This document shows, piece after piece, positions 16,941 to 25,783 of a stretch of DNA of 64,000 bases. A program made the position numbers and the translations under genes. The notes under the pieces are model-generated. The model worked only from the letters and a program-made list of their open reading frames with translations. It made no database searches and had not been told where the DNA came from. The DNA is from Hyphomicrobiales bacterium (GTDB taxonomy: Bacteria; Pseudomonadota; Alphaproteobacteria; Rhizobiales; Beijerinckiaceae): the NCBI GenBank assembly GCA_028290285.1, contig JAQGKD010000114.1, positions 1 to 64,000 on the forward strand, read 5' to 3'. Within the stretch, counting starts at the first letter, position 1. Each line of letters starts with the position of its first letter.

Positions 16941-17352
16941 GTGTCTCCCGTTTCTGTTTTGTCGCCTTACATAGATCGCTTGCAGTCGCCCCTATCGGCG
17001 GAGCGAATTATGTCGCTGCTGCTATCGGCACGCCGCTGGATTCTCTTCTCCTGTTGCTGACCGGAAGGGACGTGGACTGTAAAAACATCGGAGTACCCTT
17101 TACAAGCGTTCGATTTGCGCGCTCTTCGCCGGCGTGATCATCTTCGAACCAATGCGTATTTTCAATCCATAGGTAGATTTTCGCGGTGGCCGCCCATCGT
17201 TCTCCGGAAGACGCATGGCACTCGCCTGAGTGGGTTTATCAACTTTCCAGTTGACATGTTCGCGCCGCCCCCGTGGGATGAAAGCCAAGAATAGAGGGAT
17301 GGGAAGAATGCGTCGCAGCTGACGCTTCCCTCCGAAGCGGGAGGATGATGTC
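16941..17352. other. Intergenic region without a recognisable gene
   Basis: 412 bp between divergent chrA and the Gfo/Idh/MocA gene. No convincing coding region. It holds one clear dyad at 17239-17254 and the GGGAGGATGATG ribosome site for the downstream gene. Confidence 0.6.
17239..17254. promoter_or_regulatory. Inverted repeat upstream of the Gfo/Idh/MocA gene
   Basis: TCAACT, spacer TTCC, AGTTGA: a perfect 6-bp dyad in the shared promoter region of chrA and the dehydrogenase gene, 99 bp before the latter start. It differs from the GntR boxes further along. A regulator site is plausible but not identified. Confidence 0.35.
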
Positions 17353-18342
17353 ATGCTAAACGTCGCGATTGTCGGCCTTGGCTGGTGGGGCCAGACGCTC
17401 ACGCGAGTGATGGCCGGCAGCACGAGAATTCGTCCTGTACTCGGTATCGACCCTGACGACAACGCTCGCGCCGCCGCCAACTCTCTGGGCTTGCGCACCG
17501 CCGCACGTTTCGAGGATGCGCTCACGTCAGACGATGTCGATGCCATTCTTCTCTGCACTCCGCACAAGCAGCATGCGAGCCAGATCGTTGCGGCCGCCGC
17601 GGCAGGCAAGCATGTGTTTTGCGAAAAGCCGCTCTGCACGGACCCCACAGAAGCCGAAGAGGCTTTCACGGCCGTAGCGAAAGCCGGGCTTGTTCTTGGC
17701 ATCGGTCATGAGCGGCGTTTCGAACCGGCGATCATCGAAATGCGTCAACGCGCCAAGGCCGGAGAATTTGGCACTTTGCTGGCAATCGAGGGAAATTTCA
17801 GTCAGGACAAATTCCTGAAACTGCCTGCCGACAATTGGCGCCTGTCGCCGGTGCATGCGCCGGTGGGCCCTTTATCGGCAACTGGCATTCATCTCGTGGA
17901 TCTATCGATCTCGCTGTTCGGCATGCCGACCGAGACATGGGCGCGGCTTGCTACGCGAGCCACCCAATTCGGCAATGGCGACACGCTCTCCGTGACGCTC
18001 GGCTTCGAGAGCGGCAAAACGGCGTCCATCACCGCTATTCTCACCACGCCCTTCATGGGCCGCTTCGCCCTGTTCGGGTCCCAAGGCTGGATGGAAATTC
18101 GCGACCGCACACATCCCGAACAGCCGACAGGATGGGACATCACGACCACGCTGCGCGACAAGGAACCGGTCACTCGCTTCGACCCGCCGCATCTGGCAGT
18201 GCGCGACAATCTGGAGGCCTTCGCTACAGCTGCGAGCGGTGGCGCGGCCTATCCAGTAACGATCGAGGAAATGCGGGCAAATGTGCGGGCTTTCGCCGCT
18301 ATCTCCCGATCGGCTTTGTCAGGTCGAATAGAGAAGGTCTGA
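17353..18342 (+). CDS. Gfo/Idh/MocA-family NAD(P)-dependent oxidoreductase
   Basis: 329 aa. The Rossmann domain starts VAIVGLGWWGQ, with AILLCTPHKQHASQI and the conserved CEKPL near residue 95; the substrate domain contains the family His in ATGIHLVDLS. These enzymes oxidise hydroxyl groups of sugars, inositols and related compounds. RBS GGGAGGATGATG. The carboxymuconolactone decarboxylase-like gene follows after 86 bp on the same strand. Confidence 0.9.
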   Translation: MLNVAIVGLGWWGQTLTRVMAGSTRIRPVLGIDPDDNARAAANSLGLRTAARFEDALTSDDVDAILLCTPHKQHASQIVAAAAAGKHVFCEKPLCTDPTEAEEAFTAVAKAGLVLGIGHERRFEPAIIEMRQRAKAGEFGTLLAIEGNFSQDKFLKLPADNWRLSPVHAPVGPLSATGIHLVDLSISLFGMPTETWARLATRATQFGNGDTLSVTLGFESGKTASITAILTTPFMGRFALFGSQGWMEIRDRTHPEQPTGWDITTTLRDKEPVTRFDPPHLAVRDNLEAFATAASGGAAYPVTIEEMRANVRAFAAISRSALSGRIEKV

Positions 18343-18428
18343 GGAGAGGCGCTTGATTTCGTCGGCGACCTGTTCATCATCATTTGTGCCGCCGAACATT
18401 GCAGCCCAATGGCTGAAGGGAGAAAGAC

Positions 18429-18953
18429 TTGGCTCGACTGCCCTATGCCGAACCCGATACCGACGCACGCAAGGACGTCGCCGCACGTGTCGTCGCCGAG
18501 CGTGGCTCGCTGTTGCATCTCTACAGCATGCTCCTGCACAGCGCACCGGTTGCGGAGGGCTGGCTCACCTATCTCACCGCGATCCGGCAGAAAGCGAAAC
18601 TGCCGGGCGATCTTCGCGAAATGGTCATCATGCGTGTCGCCCATCTCAACGGCGCGAGCTATGAGGCCGACCAGCACAGGCCCATCGCTTTGAAGGAAGG
18701 CATGAGCGAACCCCAGCTCGACTCGCTGCAGCATTGGGAGACAGCCAGCTGCTTCTCACCCATGCAGCGCGCCGTACTCGCCTATACGGATACGATGACG
18801 CGCGATGTGCAGGTGCCCGACAATGTCTTCGAGAACGTCGCGAACCTGTTTTCACCGGAAATGATGGTTGAACTTACAGCGACAGTCGCGGCCTACAATA
18901 TGGTCTCGCGCTTCCTGGAAGCTCTCCAGATCCACTCGCACGACAAGGACTGA
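18429..18953 (+). CDS. Carboxymuconolactone decarboxylase / AhpD-fold family protein
   Basis: 174 aa with a TTG start (MARLPYAEPDTDA) preceded by GAAGGGAGAAAG. All-helical CMD fold: LRQKAKL-type segment (IRQKAKLPGDLREMVIM), then ASYEADQHRPIA in place of the CxxC of peroxidatic AhpD relatives. No cysteine pair is present, so peroxidase activity is unlikely; a decarboxylase or isomerase-like role is more probable. Shares transcription direction with the Gfo/Idh gene. Confidence 0.85.
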   Translation: MARLPYAEPDTDARKDVAARVVAERGSLLHLYSMLLHSAPVAEGWLTYLTAIRQKAKLPGDLREMVIMRVAHLNGASYEADQHRPIALKEGMSEPQLDSLQHWETASCFSPMQRAVLAYTDTMTRDVQVPDNVFENVANLFSPEMMVELTATVAAYNMVSRFLEALQIHSHDKD

Positions 18954-19346
18954 CAGCGCAGCTTGGTCATCGAGGTAAGTGGGAGTTCACTGACGAGGGT
19001 GAGGACGGTCCTCACAAACCTACTGAATGCTTCGAAGGAAAGTATCACGCCTCAGCCGGGCGAACCTTTCGCGGTATCACAGCCCTGCCTTTGCACGGCC
19101 ATCGACGTCCGCATGGACTTACCTTCAGATAATAACATGTCCGGGTCGAGCATCGGGAATGTAAACAGCGACGTCGGCCCGTTGGCGGGACCACAAGATC
19201 GCCAGTGTCAGCAGGAAGAGGAGGAAAACCTCTCGCACGCTCGCCGGACGATTGCAGGCGGCCTGAATGCTTTCAATGACCGGACCAGCCTGGAGAGTAC
19301 GCAACTTGGGCCATCGCCTGGGCATGGGAACTCCGGTGCGAGTTGG

Positions 19347-19361
19347 TTAACGCTTCGTTAA
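19347..19361. promoter_or_regulatory. TTAA-N7-TTAA site, possible CtrA box
   Basis: TTAACGCTTCGTTAA is a perfect 6-bp dyad and fits the alphaproteobacterial CtrA spacing (TTAA, 7 bp, TTAA). It is 234 bp upstream of the ABC operon. A chance dyad or another regulator site is possible. Confidence 0.35.
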
Positions 19362-19519
19362 TCCACCATAGGCCGTGGTGCCCCGAAACGGGAAGGCCGA
19401 TTCCGATTCGTGGTTAACAGCAGGGGTCCCACAAGCATCTACGTTTCGGCATCCCCAGGACGGACCGGCGCGACCGGGTCATCTGGAGGCGCTCACGACA
19501 GACGGCATCTAAATTGTAA

Positions 19520-19531
19520 ATTGTTGACAAC
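19520..19531 (+). promoter_or_regulatory. GntR box 1, upstream of the ABC transporter operon
   Basis: ATTGTTGACAAC, nearly identical to the boxes at 24285 and 27906. It embeds TTGACA (19524-19529), a -35-like hexamer, 65 nt before the ABC ATPase start; a weak TACGCT lies 18 bp further. FCD-GntR regulators bind TTGT-N2-ACAA dyads, so repression by promoter occlusion is inferred. Confidence 0.65.
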
Positions 19532-19594
19532 TTTCGAAATTGAAGCGTACGCTCCACCTAACGGGTCGCTGAACCCGCTCGAAGGGGAGAAAAC

Positions 19595-20656
19595 ATGAGC
19601 TTCCTCGAACTGAGCGGGCTCTCCAAGCGCTTTGGGCCACTGACGGTCGTTGATGACGTCAGCCTGTCTGTCGAGCGAGGCCATGTCGTGTGTTTGCTGG
19701 GGCCCTCGGGCTGCGGCAAGACAACGACGCTTCGGCTGATAGCCGGTTTCACCACACCGGACGCTGGAGACATACGCATCGACGGCAAGGTCATTTCATC
19801 GAAGCGCGCGAGCGTGCCGCCCGAGCTTCGGCAAATGTCCATGATCTTTCAGAGCTACGCGCTGTGGCCGCACATGACGGTCCGCGAAAACGTCGCCTAC
19901 GGCCTTCAATTGCGCAAACTGCCGAAAGAAAAGGTTGTTTCTCTCGTCAACAATATCCTGAATACGACCCAGCTTTCGGTTCTGGCGGAACGCTACCCCG
20001 GCGAACTTTCAGGCGGCCAGCAGCAGCGGGTCTCCCTCGCGCGCGCGCTTGTAGTTGAGCCGCAGACTCTTCTCCTCGACGAGCCGCTCTCGAACCTCGA
20101 CAGCAATCTGCGCGAGGAGATGCGGTTCGAGATCCGGCGGCTTCACGACGCCTATCGTTATACGACCATCTACGTCACCCACGACCAATCCGAGGCCATG
20201 ACCACCGCTGACGTGATCGTCATCATGAACAAGGGACGCATCGAGCAGATCGGGTCCCCCGAGGACATCTACGAGCGCCCCGCTTCCGAATTCGTTGCAC
20301 GCTTCATGGGTGGAGCGAACATCCTCACGGGTCACGCGCTCGACGGCCACACTGTGGATTGCGGCGGTCTCAAGCTCCGATGCGCCAACACAAGCAGTGC
20401 GGCAGGGAGCGCCATCGCGGTCTCAATTCGCCAGCACACGATCGCCGTGACGACGCAGCGTCCAGTGGACGAAATGAACTGGGCCGCGGGCACCGTCGTG
20501 CGAAGCGTCTACCTCGGCGCGCACCGCGATTACCTGATCGAGCTTGCATCCGGTGAGCGGATCCGCGCGGTCACGTCGACGAGCAACCCCGTTGAAAATG
20601 GCCAGGCCGTCTGGGCGCATCTGCCACCCGAATTCTGCAGAGTCCTCACCCGTTAG
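19595..20656 (+). CDS. ABC transporter ATPase, Fe3+/polyamine/organic-solute type
   Basis: 353 aa. Walker A GPSGCGKTT (about residue 37), Q-loop FQSYALW, signature LSGGQQQRVSLARAL, Walker B LLLDEPLSNLD, and a C-terminal TOBE-like domain after residue 240. This is the FbpC/PotA group. GAAGGGGAG precedes the ATG. First gene of a three-gene importer (ATPase, SBP, permease) controlled by GntR box 1. The subfamily is not iron-specific; neighbours suggest an organic acid. Confidence 0.93.
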   Translation: MSFLELSGLSKRFGPLTVVDDVSLSVERGHVVCLLGPSGCGKTTTLRLIAGFTTPDAGDIRIDGKVISSKRASVPPELRQMSMIFQSYALWPHMTVRENVAYGLQLRKLPKEKVVSLVNNILNTTQLSVLAERYPGELSGGQQQRVSLARALVVEPQTLLLDEPLSNLDSNLREEMRFEIRRLHDAYRYTTIYVTHDQSEAMTTADVIVIMNKGRIEQIGSPEDIYERPASEFVARFMGGANILTGHALDGHTVDCGGLKLRCANTSSAAGSAIAVSIRQHTIAVTTQRPVDEMNWAAGTVVRSVYLGAHRDYLIELASGERIRAVTSTSNPVENGQAVWAHLPPEFCRVLTR

Positions 20657-20666
20657 GAGAGCTGTC

Positions 20667-21713
20667 ATGGATCGCCGCGCATTTCTCGCTACCCTGCTCC
20701 TGTCTACGACGCTCGCAGCAATGCCTGCCTTTTCCGCGCCGGTTGTGACCTACGAGGTGACGCCGGAGCTGATCGCTGCTGCCAAGGCGGAAGGCACGGT
20801 GGTGTTCTATTCCTCGCTCGACGTCGCGGTTGCCGAGAAGCTGGCAGCGGCGTTCGAGCAGAAATATCCGGGCATCAAGACCAAGGTGGAGCGCGCCGGG
20901 TCCGAACGCGTCTTCCAGCGCGTCGGTCAGGAATACGGCAGCAACATTCACAACGTCGATGTCGCCGAGACATCGGACGCCGTGCATTTCGTGGTGTTCA
21001 AGCGCAACGGCTGGATCGCGCAATTCCAGCCTGCGGAAGTTGCGAAACTGTGGCCGGAAACGGCACGAGACGCGGATGGCTATTACGCAGCCTTCCGGGC
21101 GCATCTCTCCGTGATCGGATACAACACCAAGCAGGTCAAGGCGGAAGACGCACCGAAAAGCTTCGCCGATCTCCTCCTTCCCAAATGGAAGGGCCGGATG
21201 GTCAAGGCGCATCCCGGTTACAGCGGCACGATCATGACCGCCACCCACGTCCTGAGCCAGACGCTGGGATGGCCTTATTTCGAGAAACTCGGGCAGCAGC
21301 GCGTCATGCAGGTGCAATCGTCGACCGAGCCGCCCAAGAAACTCGCGCAAGGCGAGCGCTCCGTCGAGGCCGACGGCAACGAATATAATATGTTCATGCT
21401 CAAGGAATCGGGCGTTCCGGTCGAAGTCGTTTACGCGACCGAGGGCACGCCGATCACGATCGGAAATGCGGCTATCTTCAAGGATGCGCCTCATCCCAAT
21501 GCCGCGAAGCTGTTTTACGCCTTCATGTTCAGCAAGGACGCGCAGCAACTGACGAGCGATGTCGGCGGTTTGCGCTCGTTCCACCCGGGCGTTGTCGAAA
21601 AGCCCGACCGGACGCCCTTGTCGAAGATCAAGCTGCTCTATTCAGACCCGCAGAAGCTCGACGGCGAAATCGAAACCATCAAGAAGAAATACGAAGAATA
21701 TTTCGGCACCTGA
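20667..21713 (+). CDS. ABC transporter periplasmic solute-binding protein (FbpA-like family)
   Basis: 348 aa from ATG 20667 (TTAGGAGAGCTGTC upstream). A signal peptide ends at PAFSA. The mature start TYEVTPELIAAAKAEGTVVFYSSLD is typical of extracellular solute-binding family 1/13 proteins that serve Fe3+, phosphonate or organic-acid ABC importers. It overlaps nothing but follows the ATPase by 10 bp. The hairpin at 21739-21765 separates it from the permease, which would favour higher SBP levels. Confidence 0.92.
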   Translation: MDRRAFLATLLLSTTLAAMPAFSAPVVTYEVTPELIAAAKAEGTVVFYSSLDVAVAEKLAAAFEQKYPGIKTKVERAGSERVFQRVGQEYGSNIHNVDVAETSDAVHFVVFKRNGWIAQFQPAEVAKLWPETARDADGYYAAFRAHLSVIGYNTKQVKAEDAPKSFADLLLPKWKGRMVKAHPGYSGTIMTATHVLSQTLGWPYFEKLGQQRVMQVQSSTEPPKKLAQGERSVEADGNEYNMFMLKESGVPVEVVYATEGTPITIGNAAIFKDAPHPNAAKLFYAFMFSKDAQQLTSDVGGLRSFHPGVVEKPDRTPLSKIKLLYSDPQKLDGEIETIKKKYEEYFGT

Positions 21714-21738
21714 CCGGCTGACGTCCTGATGCAGGCGC

Positions 21739-21765
21739 GAATGCGGGGGAAGGCTCCCCGCATTC
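21739..21765 (+). promoter_or_regulatory. Intra-operon hairpin between binding protein and permease genes
   Basis: GAATGCGGGG and CCCCGCATTC, a perfect 10-bp stem with a 7-nt loop, 25 bp after the SBP stop. Followed by ATTTCAT. In many ABC operons such a stem protects the SBP message or attenuates permease expression. Confidence 0.6.
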
Positions 21766-21790
21766 ATTTCATATGAGGGGCGACACGATC

Positions 21791-23518
21791 ATGAGCGCGG
21801 CATCAGATTTTCGTATTCCTGCCCGCCGGGCTTCTTCGATCGATTGGTCGAAGCCGGTCTTCATGGCACTGGTCGCTTTGCTCGCCGCGCTCGTTTTGCT
21901 GCCGCTCTCGTGGCTCGTCTATTTCGCCGTCACCGATCAGGCGGGGAAGCTGACATTCGCGAACTTTGTGGCGATGGTGACGGATCCCACGCTGCGGCGT
22001 CCGTTCCTTCTCGCCATCGGCATGTCCCTCAGCGTTGGCGCGCTCTCTTGCATCATTGCGACGCCGCTGGCCTGGTTTGTGGCGCGAACCGATATGCCGG
22101 GGCGATCCTTCGTGCGGGTCTTCGTGACCGCGTCCTTCGTCACGCCGCCCTTCCTGGGCGCCATCGCGTGGGAGATTCTGGCGGCGCCCAACAGCGGCAT
22201 TCTCAACGTTCTCTACCGGTCGCTCTTCGGCCTCGAGCCCTACGACCACATCGTCGATATCTACACGATGCCGGGCCTCGTCTTCGCCATCTCCTGCTAC
22301 ACGTTTCCCTATGTTTTCACGCTGGTCAGCAATGCGCTTGATCGTGTGCCGAGCGACCTCGAGGAGGCGTCGGCCATCCAGGGCGCGAGCCTGCGCACCA
22401 CCCTGCGGCGGATCACGATCCCTCTCGTACTCCCGGCCATGCTGGCGGGGTCGCTGATCGCGATCCTGCAGGCACTGACGATGTTCGGCTCTCCGGCTAT
22501 CCTAGCTTTGCCGGCCGGCTTCCACGTGATTACGACAAAGATCTGGAGCCTGTTCCAGTATCCGGCAAAACCGAACCTCGCGGCGGCGATCTCGATGCCG
22601 CTGCTGATGTTCACGATCCTGCTGCTCTGGACGCAGCGCTCCATTCTGGGGCGCCGGGGCTATACGACGCTGGGCGCCAAGAGCGGTGTGCCGCGCCTGA
22701 CCGAGCTTGGACACTGGCGCTGGGCTGCATGGGCGTTCACGGCTCTCATTCTGCTGCTGACCGTCGTTCTGCCTTATCTCGCGCTGATCCAGACTGCTTT
22801 GACACGCACCGTCGCCGAGCCGCTGAGCTGGGACAGTTTCACCCTGCACCACATCCGCTTTGTATTCTTCGAGTTCTCGGCGACGTCGCTGGCGATGCGC
22901 AATACCTTCCTGCTCGGCCTGATGACGGCGACAATCGGGACCGGCCTGGCCCTGGTGATCTCCTATGTCGCTTCGCGCAATGTCGTGAAAGGGGGATGGA
23001 TGCTGGGTTATCTGGCGACCATTCCGGTCGCTATTCCCGGTATCGTGCTCGGCGTCGGGCTGTTTCTCGCCTATTCGAATTCGGTGCTGCCGCTGTATGG
23101 AACAATCTGGATCCTGCTGATCGCGTTCCTGACGATCGAAATGCCCGCCGCCTACCAGCAATTGTCATCGGCGTTCCGAAGCGTCCACGTCGAACTGGAA
23201 GAAGCGAGCCGTATCCTTGGTGCGACGCGCATGGAGACGCTGCGCACGATCACGGCCCCCATCCTGCGCTCGAACGTCATTGCCACCTGGTGCTTCGTCT
23301 TTATCGGGACGATCCGCGAATTGTCCGCGATGATCCTCCTGACGACGGCGGACACCAAGCTGGTGTCGGTGATCATCTACGATCTGAACGAAAGCGGCGA
23401 TCTCGGCGCAATTTCCGTACTGGGGCTCATGCTGCTGGCCATTTCATTCGCGATCATCACGGTCGCCAACCGGCTGCCTCTGTTCGGGGGGCCGAAGCTG
23501 ACAAGCCTGCGAGGCTGA
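21791..23518 (+). CDS. ABC transporter permease, fused double-length FbpB-type
   Basis: 575 aa; start at MSAASDFRIPARR because GAGGGG lies just upstream of that ATG. About 12 membrane helices in two repeated halves. Each half carries an EAA loop for the ATPase: EEASAIQGASLRTTLRR and EEASRILGATRMETLRT. Typical of Fe3+-type importers in which two permeases are fused. Third gene of the box-1 operon. Confidence 0.92.
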   Translation: MSAASDFRIPARRASSIDWSKPVFMALVALLAALVLLPLSWLVYFAVTDQAGKLTFANFVAMVTDPTLRRPFLLAIGMSLSVGALSCIIATPLAWFVARTDMPGRSFVRVFVTASFVTPPFLGAIAWEILAAPNSGILNVLYRSLFGLEPYDHIVDIYTMPGLVFAISCYTFPYVFTLVSNALDRVPSDLEEASAIQGASLRTTLRRITIPLVLPAMLAGSLIAILQALTMFGSPAILALPAGFHVITTKIWSLFQYPAKPNLAAAISMPLLMFTILLLWTQRSILGRRGYTTLGAKSGVPRLTELGHWRWAAWAFTALILLLTVVLPYLALIQTALTRTVAEPLSWDSFTLHHIRFVFFEFSATSLAMRNTFLLGLMTATIGTGLALVISYVASRNVVKGGWMLGYLATIPVAIPGIVLGVGLFLAYSNSVLPLYGTIWILLIAFLTIEMPAAYQQLSSAFRSVHVELEEASRILGATRMETLRTITAPILRSNVIATWCFVFIGTIRELSAMILLTTADTKLVSVIIYDLNESGDLGAISVLGLMLLAISFAIITVANRLPLFGGPKLTSLRG

Positions 23519-23525
23519 GCGCGGT

Positions 23526-24221
23526 TCAGCCGTCTTGCGCCGGATAGTGACCGACGGGGCCGAACAGCGCCTCTCGGCTTGTCAGAACGTGTCTCTCGAG
23601 TTCCGACGAAGCGCCGGCAACGTCATGGGCTGCGAGGCGCGCGAGAATGGCCTTGTGCTCGTCATTGGAGATTTGCATGCGGCCGGGCAGATCAAGGGTG
23701 CGTCGCCGGAACAGATGCATCTCGCGATGCAGCGCCATGCATTCGGAGTTGAGACGCTCGTTGCCGCTGAACCGGACGATCTCCTCGTGGAAGCGCAGGT
23801 TGTTGGGATAAAACAGGTTGAGATCGTTGGATTCGACGGCGCGCTGCATGATGTCGACGTATTGCTGTAATTCAGCGATCTGCTGCGCCGTGATGATGGG
23901 CGCGAGTATCCGCCCCGCCAGGGCGTAGAGGACCGCGCGAATTTCATAGAGTTCGGCGGCCTCCCGGCTCTCCAGTTGGCGGATAAAGACCCCGCGATTG
24001 ACGATGACCGTGACGAGCCCGCTCTGCTCTAGGCCACGGCACGCCTCCCTGATCGGTCCACGGCTGACACCCAGCCGCGCCGCGAGGGCGTTTTCGTTCA
24101 GCCTGTCACCCGCCGACAGCTCACCATGCTCCACCATGCGTTCCAGTTCGCGGCGGATCAGGGTCGTCATCGACTCAGTGCGGCGTTTGTGGAGCGCGGC
24201 CCCAGCATCATTCATGGTCAT
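23526..24221 (-). CDS. GntR-family regulator, FCD subfamily
   Basis: 231 aa. The winged helix at about residues 18-85 has LNENALAARLGVSRGPIREACRGLEQSGLV split over two helices; the FCD ligand domain (about 90-215) has NLRFHEEIVRFSGN and SNDEHKAILARLA with family His/Asp metal positions. Convergent with the permease gene (7-bp gap) and divergent from mmgE/prpD, with a GntR box between. Most likely the local repressor for the three boxed promoters, with an organic acid as inducer. The exact start is uncertain; no good ribosome site is visible. Confidence 0.9.
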   Translation of the reverse strand: MTMNDAGAALHKRRTESMTTLIRRELERMVEHGELSAGDRLNENALAARLGVSRGPIREACRGLEQSGLVTVIVNRGVFIRQLESREAAELYEIRAVLYALAGRILAPIITAQQIAELQQYVDIMQRAVESNDLNLFYPNNLRFHEEIVRFSGNERLNSECMALHREMHLFRRRTLDLPGRMQISNDEHKAILARLAAHDVAGASSELERHVLTSREALFGPVGHYPAQDG

Positions 24222-24284
24222 GATGGCACTGCATAGCGTCGCTTGCGGTCTAATTCCAAGCGGAAAAAATGCTCACTCCTTATT

Positions 24285-24296
24285 ATTGTTGACAAT
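24285..24296. promoter_or_regulatory. GntR box 2, between gntR and the MmgE/PrpD gene
   Basis: ATTGTTGACAAT, a 5-bp dyad ATTGT-TG-ACAAT. TTGACA (24289-24294) points to the MmgE/PrpD gene, 50 nt before its ATG. The distance to gntR (64 bp) also allows autoregulation. Confidence 0.7.
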
Positions 24297-24344
24297 CAGC
24301 AAAAAGCAATCGACTTCTCAGTTGGAAAAAACGGGGAGTTGATC

Positions 24345-25742
24345 ATGGCAGCCGGGACGGACCTCACGAAACATGTCGCGGATTTCATCTGCCGCACGGA
24401 GCCCTCGGACCTGCCGTCCTCGGTCGTCGAACTCGGCAAGAAATCGATTCTGGACGGAATCGGTCTGGCCCTGTCAGGCAGCATCGCTGCGAGCGGTGAG
24501 CTGGTGCGGCGGCACCTCGCAGACCTCGGCCTCAAGGAAGGGGCCGCGACCGTCATCGGCAGCCCTTTCAAGGTGGTGCCCCGCTTCGCAGCGTTCGCCA
24601 ACGGCGTCGGCATCCATGCCGACGATTACGACGACACGCAACTCGCCGTCGCCAAGGACCGCGTCTATGGCCTGCTGACCCACCCGACCGCGCCCGCCCT
24701 GCCCGCAGCACTGGCCATGGGTGAGGCGATGAATGCGGATGGCCGCAGCGTCATGCTCGCCTATCATCTGGGCGTCGAGGTCGAATGCAAGATCGCGGAG
24801 GCGATCAACCCGCGCCATTACCAGACCGGATTTCACGCGACCGCGACCTGCGGGACCTTCGCGGCGGCGGCGGCCAGTGCCCGGCTGATGGGGCTCGACC
24901 GTAACGCCACCGCCAGAGCCCTTTCCATCGCAGGTAGCCAGTCGGCCGGCCTGCGCGAAAATTTCGGCACGATGACCAAGCCCTTCCATGCCGGGCGTTC
25001 GTCGGAGAGCGGTGTCGCCGCTGCGCAGTTCGCGGGTTACGGCTGGACAGCCGCCGACACGATCCTGGAAGCACCGCGCGGGTTCTTCATGGCTGCGGGT
25101 GGCGGCTACGATGTCACCGCCATAGAAGGCAAGCTTGGTGCGCCCTGGACCTTTGCGGAGCCCGGCATTTCGATCAAGCCGCATCCGTCAGGCTCGCTGA
25201 CGCATCCGGGCATGACGGAGATGCTTCGCCTCATCGGGCAACACTCGATCCGCGCCGCCGATGTCGTCCGAGTTCGTGTCGGCACGAACCACAACATGCC
25301 AAACGCGCTCATCCACCATCGCCCAAAGAACGAATTGCAGGCAAAGTTCTCGATGGAGTTCTGCATGGCCATCCTGCTTCTCGATGGCAAAGCAGGTCTT
25401 CCAGAATTTACGGACGAGGTCGTGGAGCGCGCGGACGTTCGCGCGATGATCGAGAAGATCGATTTCGTCGTGGACGATGAGGCCGAAAAGGCCGGCTATG
25501 ACAAGATGACCACGATCATCGACATCGATCTCGCCGACGGCCGGCGCATTTCCGGACGCGCCGATTTCGGCAAGGGAAGCCCCAGCAATCCCATGAGCTT
25601 CGAGGAGGTCGCCGCGAAGTTCCACGAATGCGCCGACTACGCGAAATTCGACCGGTCCAAGGCTGACGCCGTAGTCGCCATGGTGGCGGATTTCGAACGG
25701 CTCAAGTCGATCGATACGCTCATGGCGCTGCTGCGCCCTTGA
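24345..25742 (+). CDS. MmgE/PrpD-family protein
   Basis: 465 aa from ATG 24345, preceded by GGGGAGTTGATC. Family markers: LDGIGLALSGS, HADDYDDTQ, GFHATATCGTFAAAAAS, GTMTKPFHAGRSSESGV and KPHPSG. The family contains 2-methylcitrate dehydratase, cis-aconitate decarboxylase and iminodisuccinate epimerase, all acting on polycarboxylates. It heads the box-2 unit, with the IPMDH-like gene downstream (start 41 bp later). A dehydratase, isomerase or epimerase step on a di- or tricarboxylic acid is inferred. Confidence 0.9.
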   Translation: MAAGTDLTKHVADFICRTEPSDLPSSVVELGKKSILDGIGLALSGSIAASGELVRRHLADLGLKEGAATVIGSPFKVVPRFAAFANGVGIHADDYDDTQLAVAKDRVYGLLTHPTAPALPAALAMGEAMNADGRSVMLAYHLGVEVECKIAEAINPRHYQTGFHATATCGTFAAAAASARLMGLDRNATARALSIAGSQSAGLRENFGTMTKPFHAGRSSESGVAAAQFAGYGWTAADTILEAPRGFFMAAGGGYDVTAIEGKLGAPWTFAEPGISIKPHPSGSLTHPGMTEMLRLIGQHSIRAADVVRVRVGTNHNMPNALIHHRPKNELQAKFSMEFCMAILLLDGKAGLPEFTDEVVERADVRAMIEKIDFVVDDEAEKAGYDKMTTIIDIDLADGRRISGRADFGKGSPSNPMSFEEVAAKFHECADYAKFDRSKADAVVAMVADFERLKSIDTLMALLRP

Positions 25743-25783
25743 TTGAATTGGGTCCGGGTTACATCCACAACTGGAAAGATATC

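Larger units (their letters stand above)
18954..19594. other. Intergenic region with regulatory sites before the ABC operon
   Basis: 640 bp. A 132-codon frame at 18963-19361 has no family features, no good ribosome site and unusual composition, so I do not call it. The region holds a TTAA-N7-TTAA dyad at 19347-19361 and the GntR-like box at 19520-19531, so much of it appears regulatory or decayed. Confidence 0.5.

Noticed and set aside
18963-19361. 132-codon open frame in the promoter region of the ABC operon
   Set aside because: No family features, no good ribosome site, unusual composition, and it overlaps the dyads; likely non-coding.
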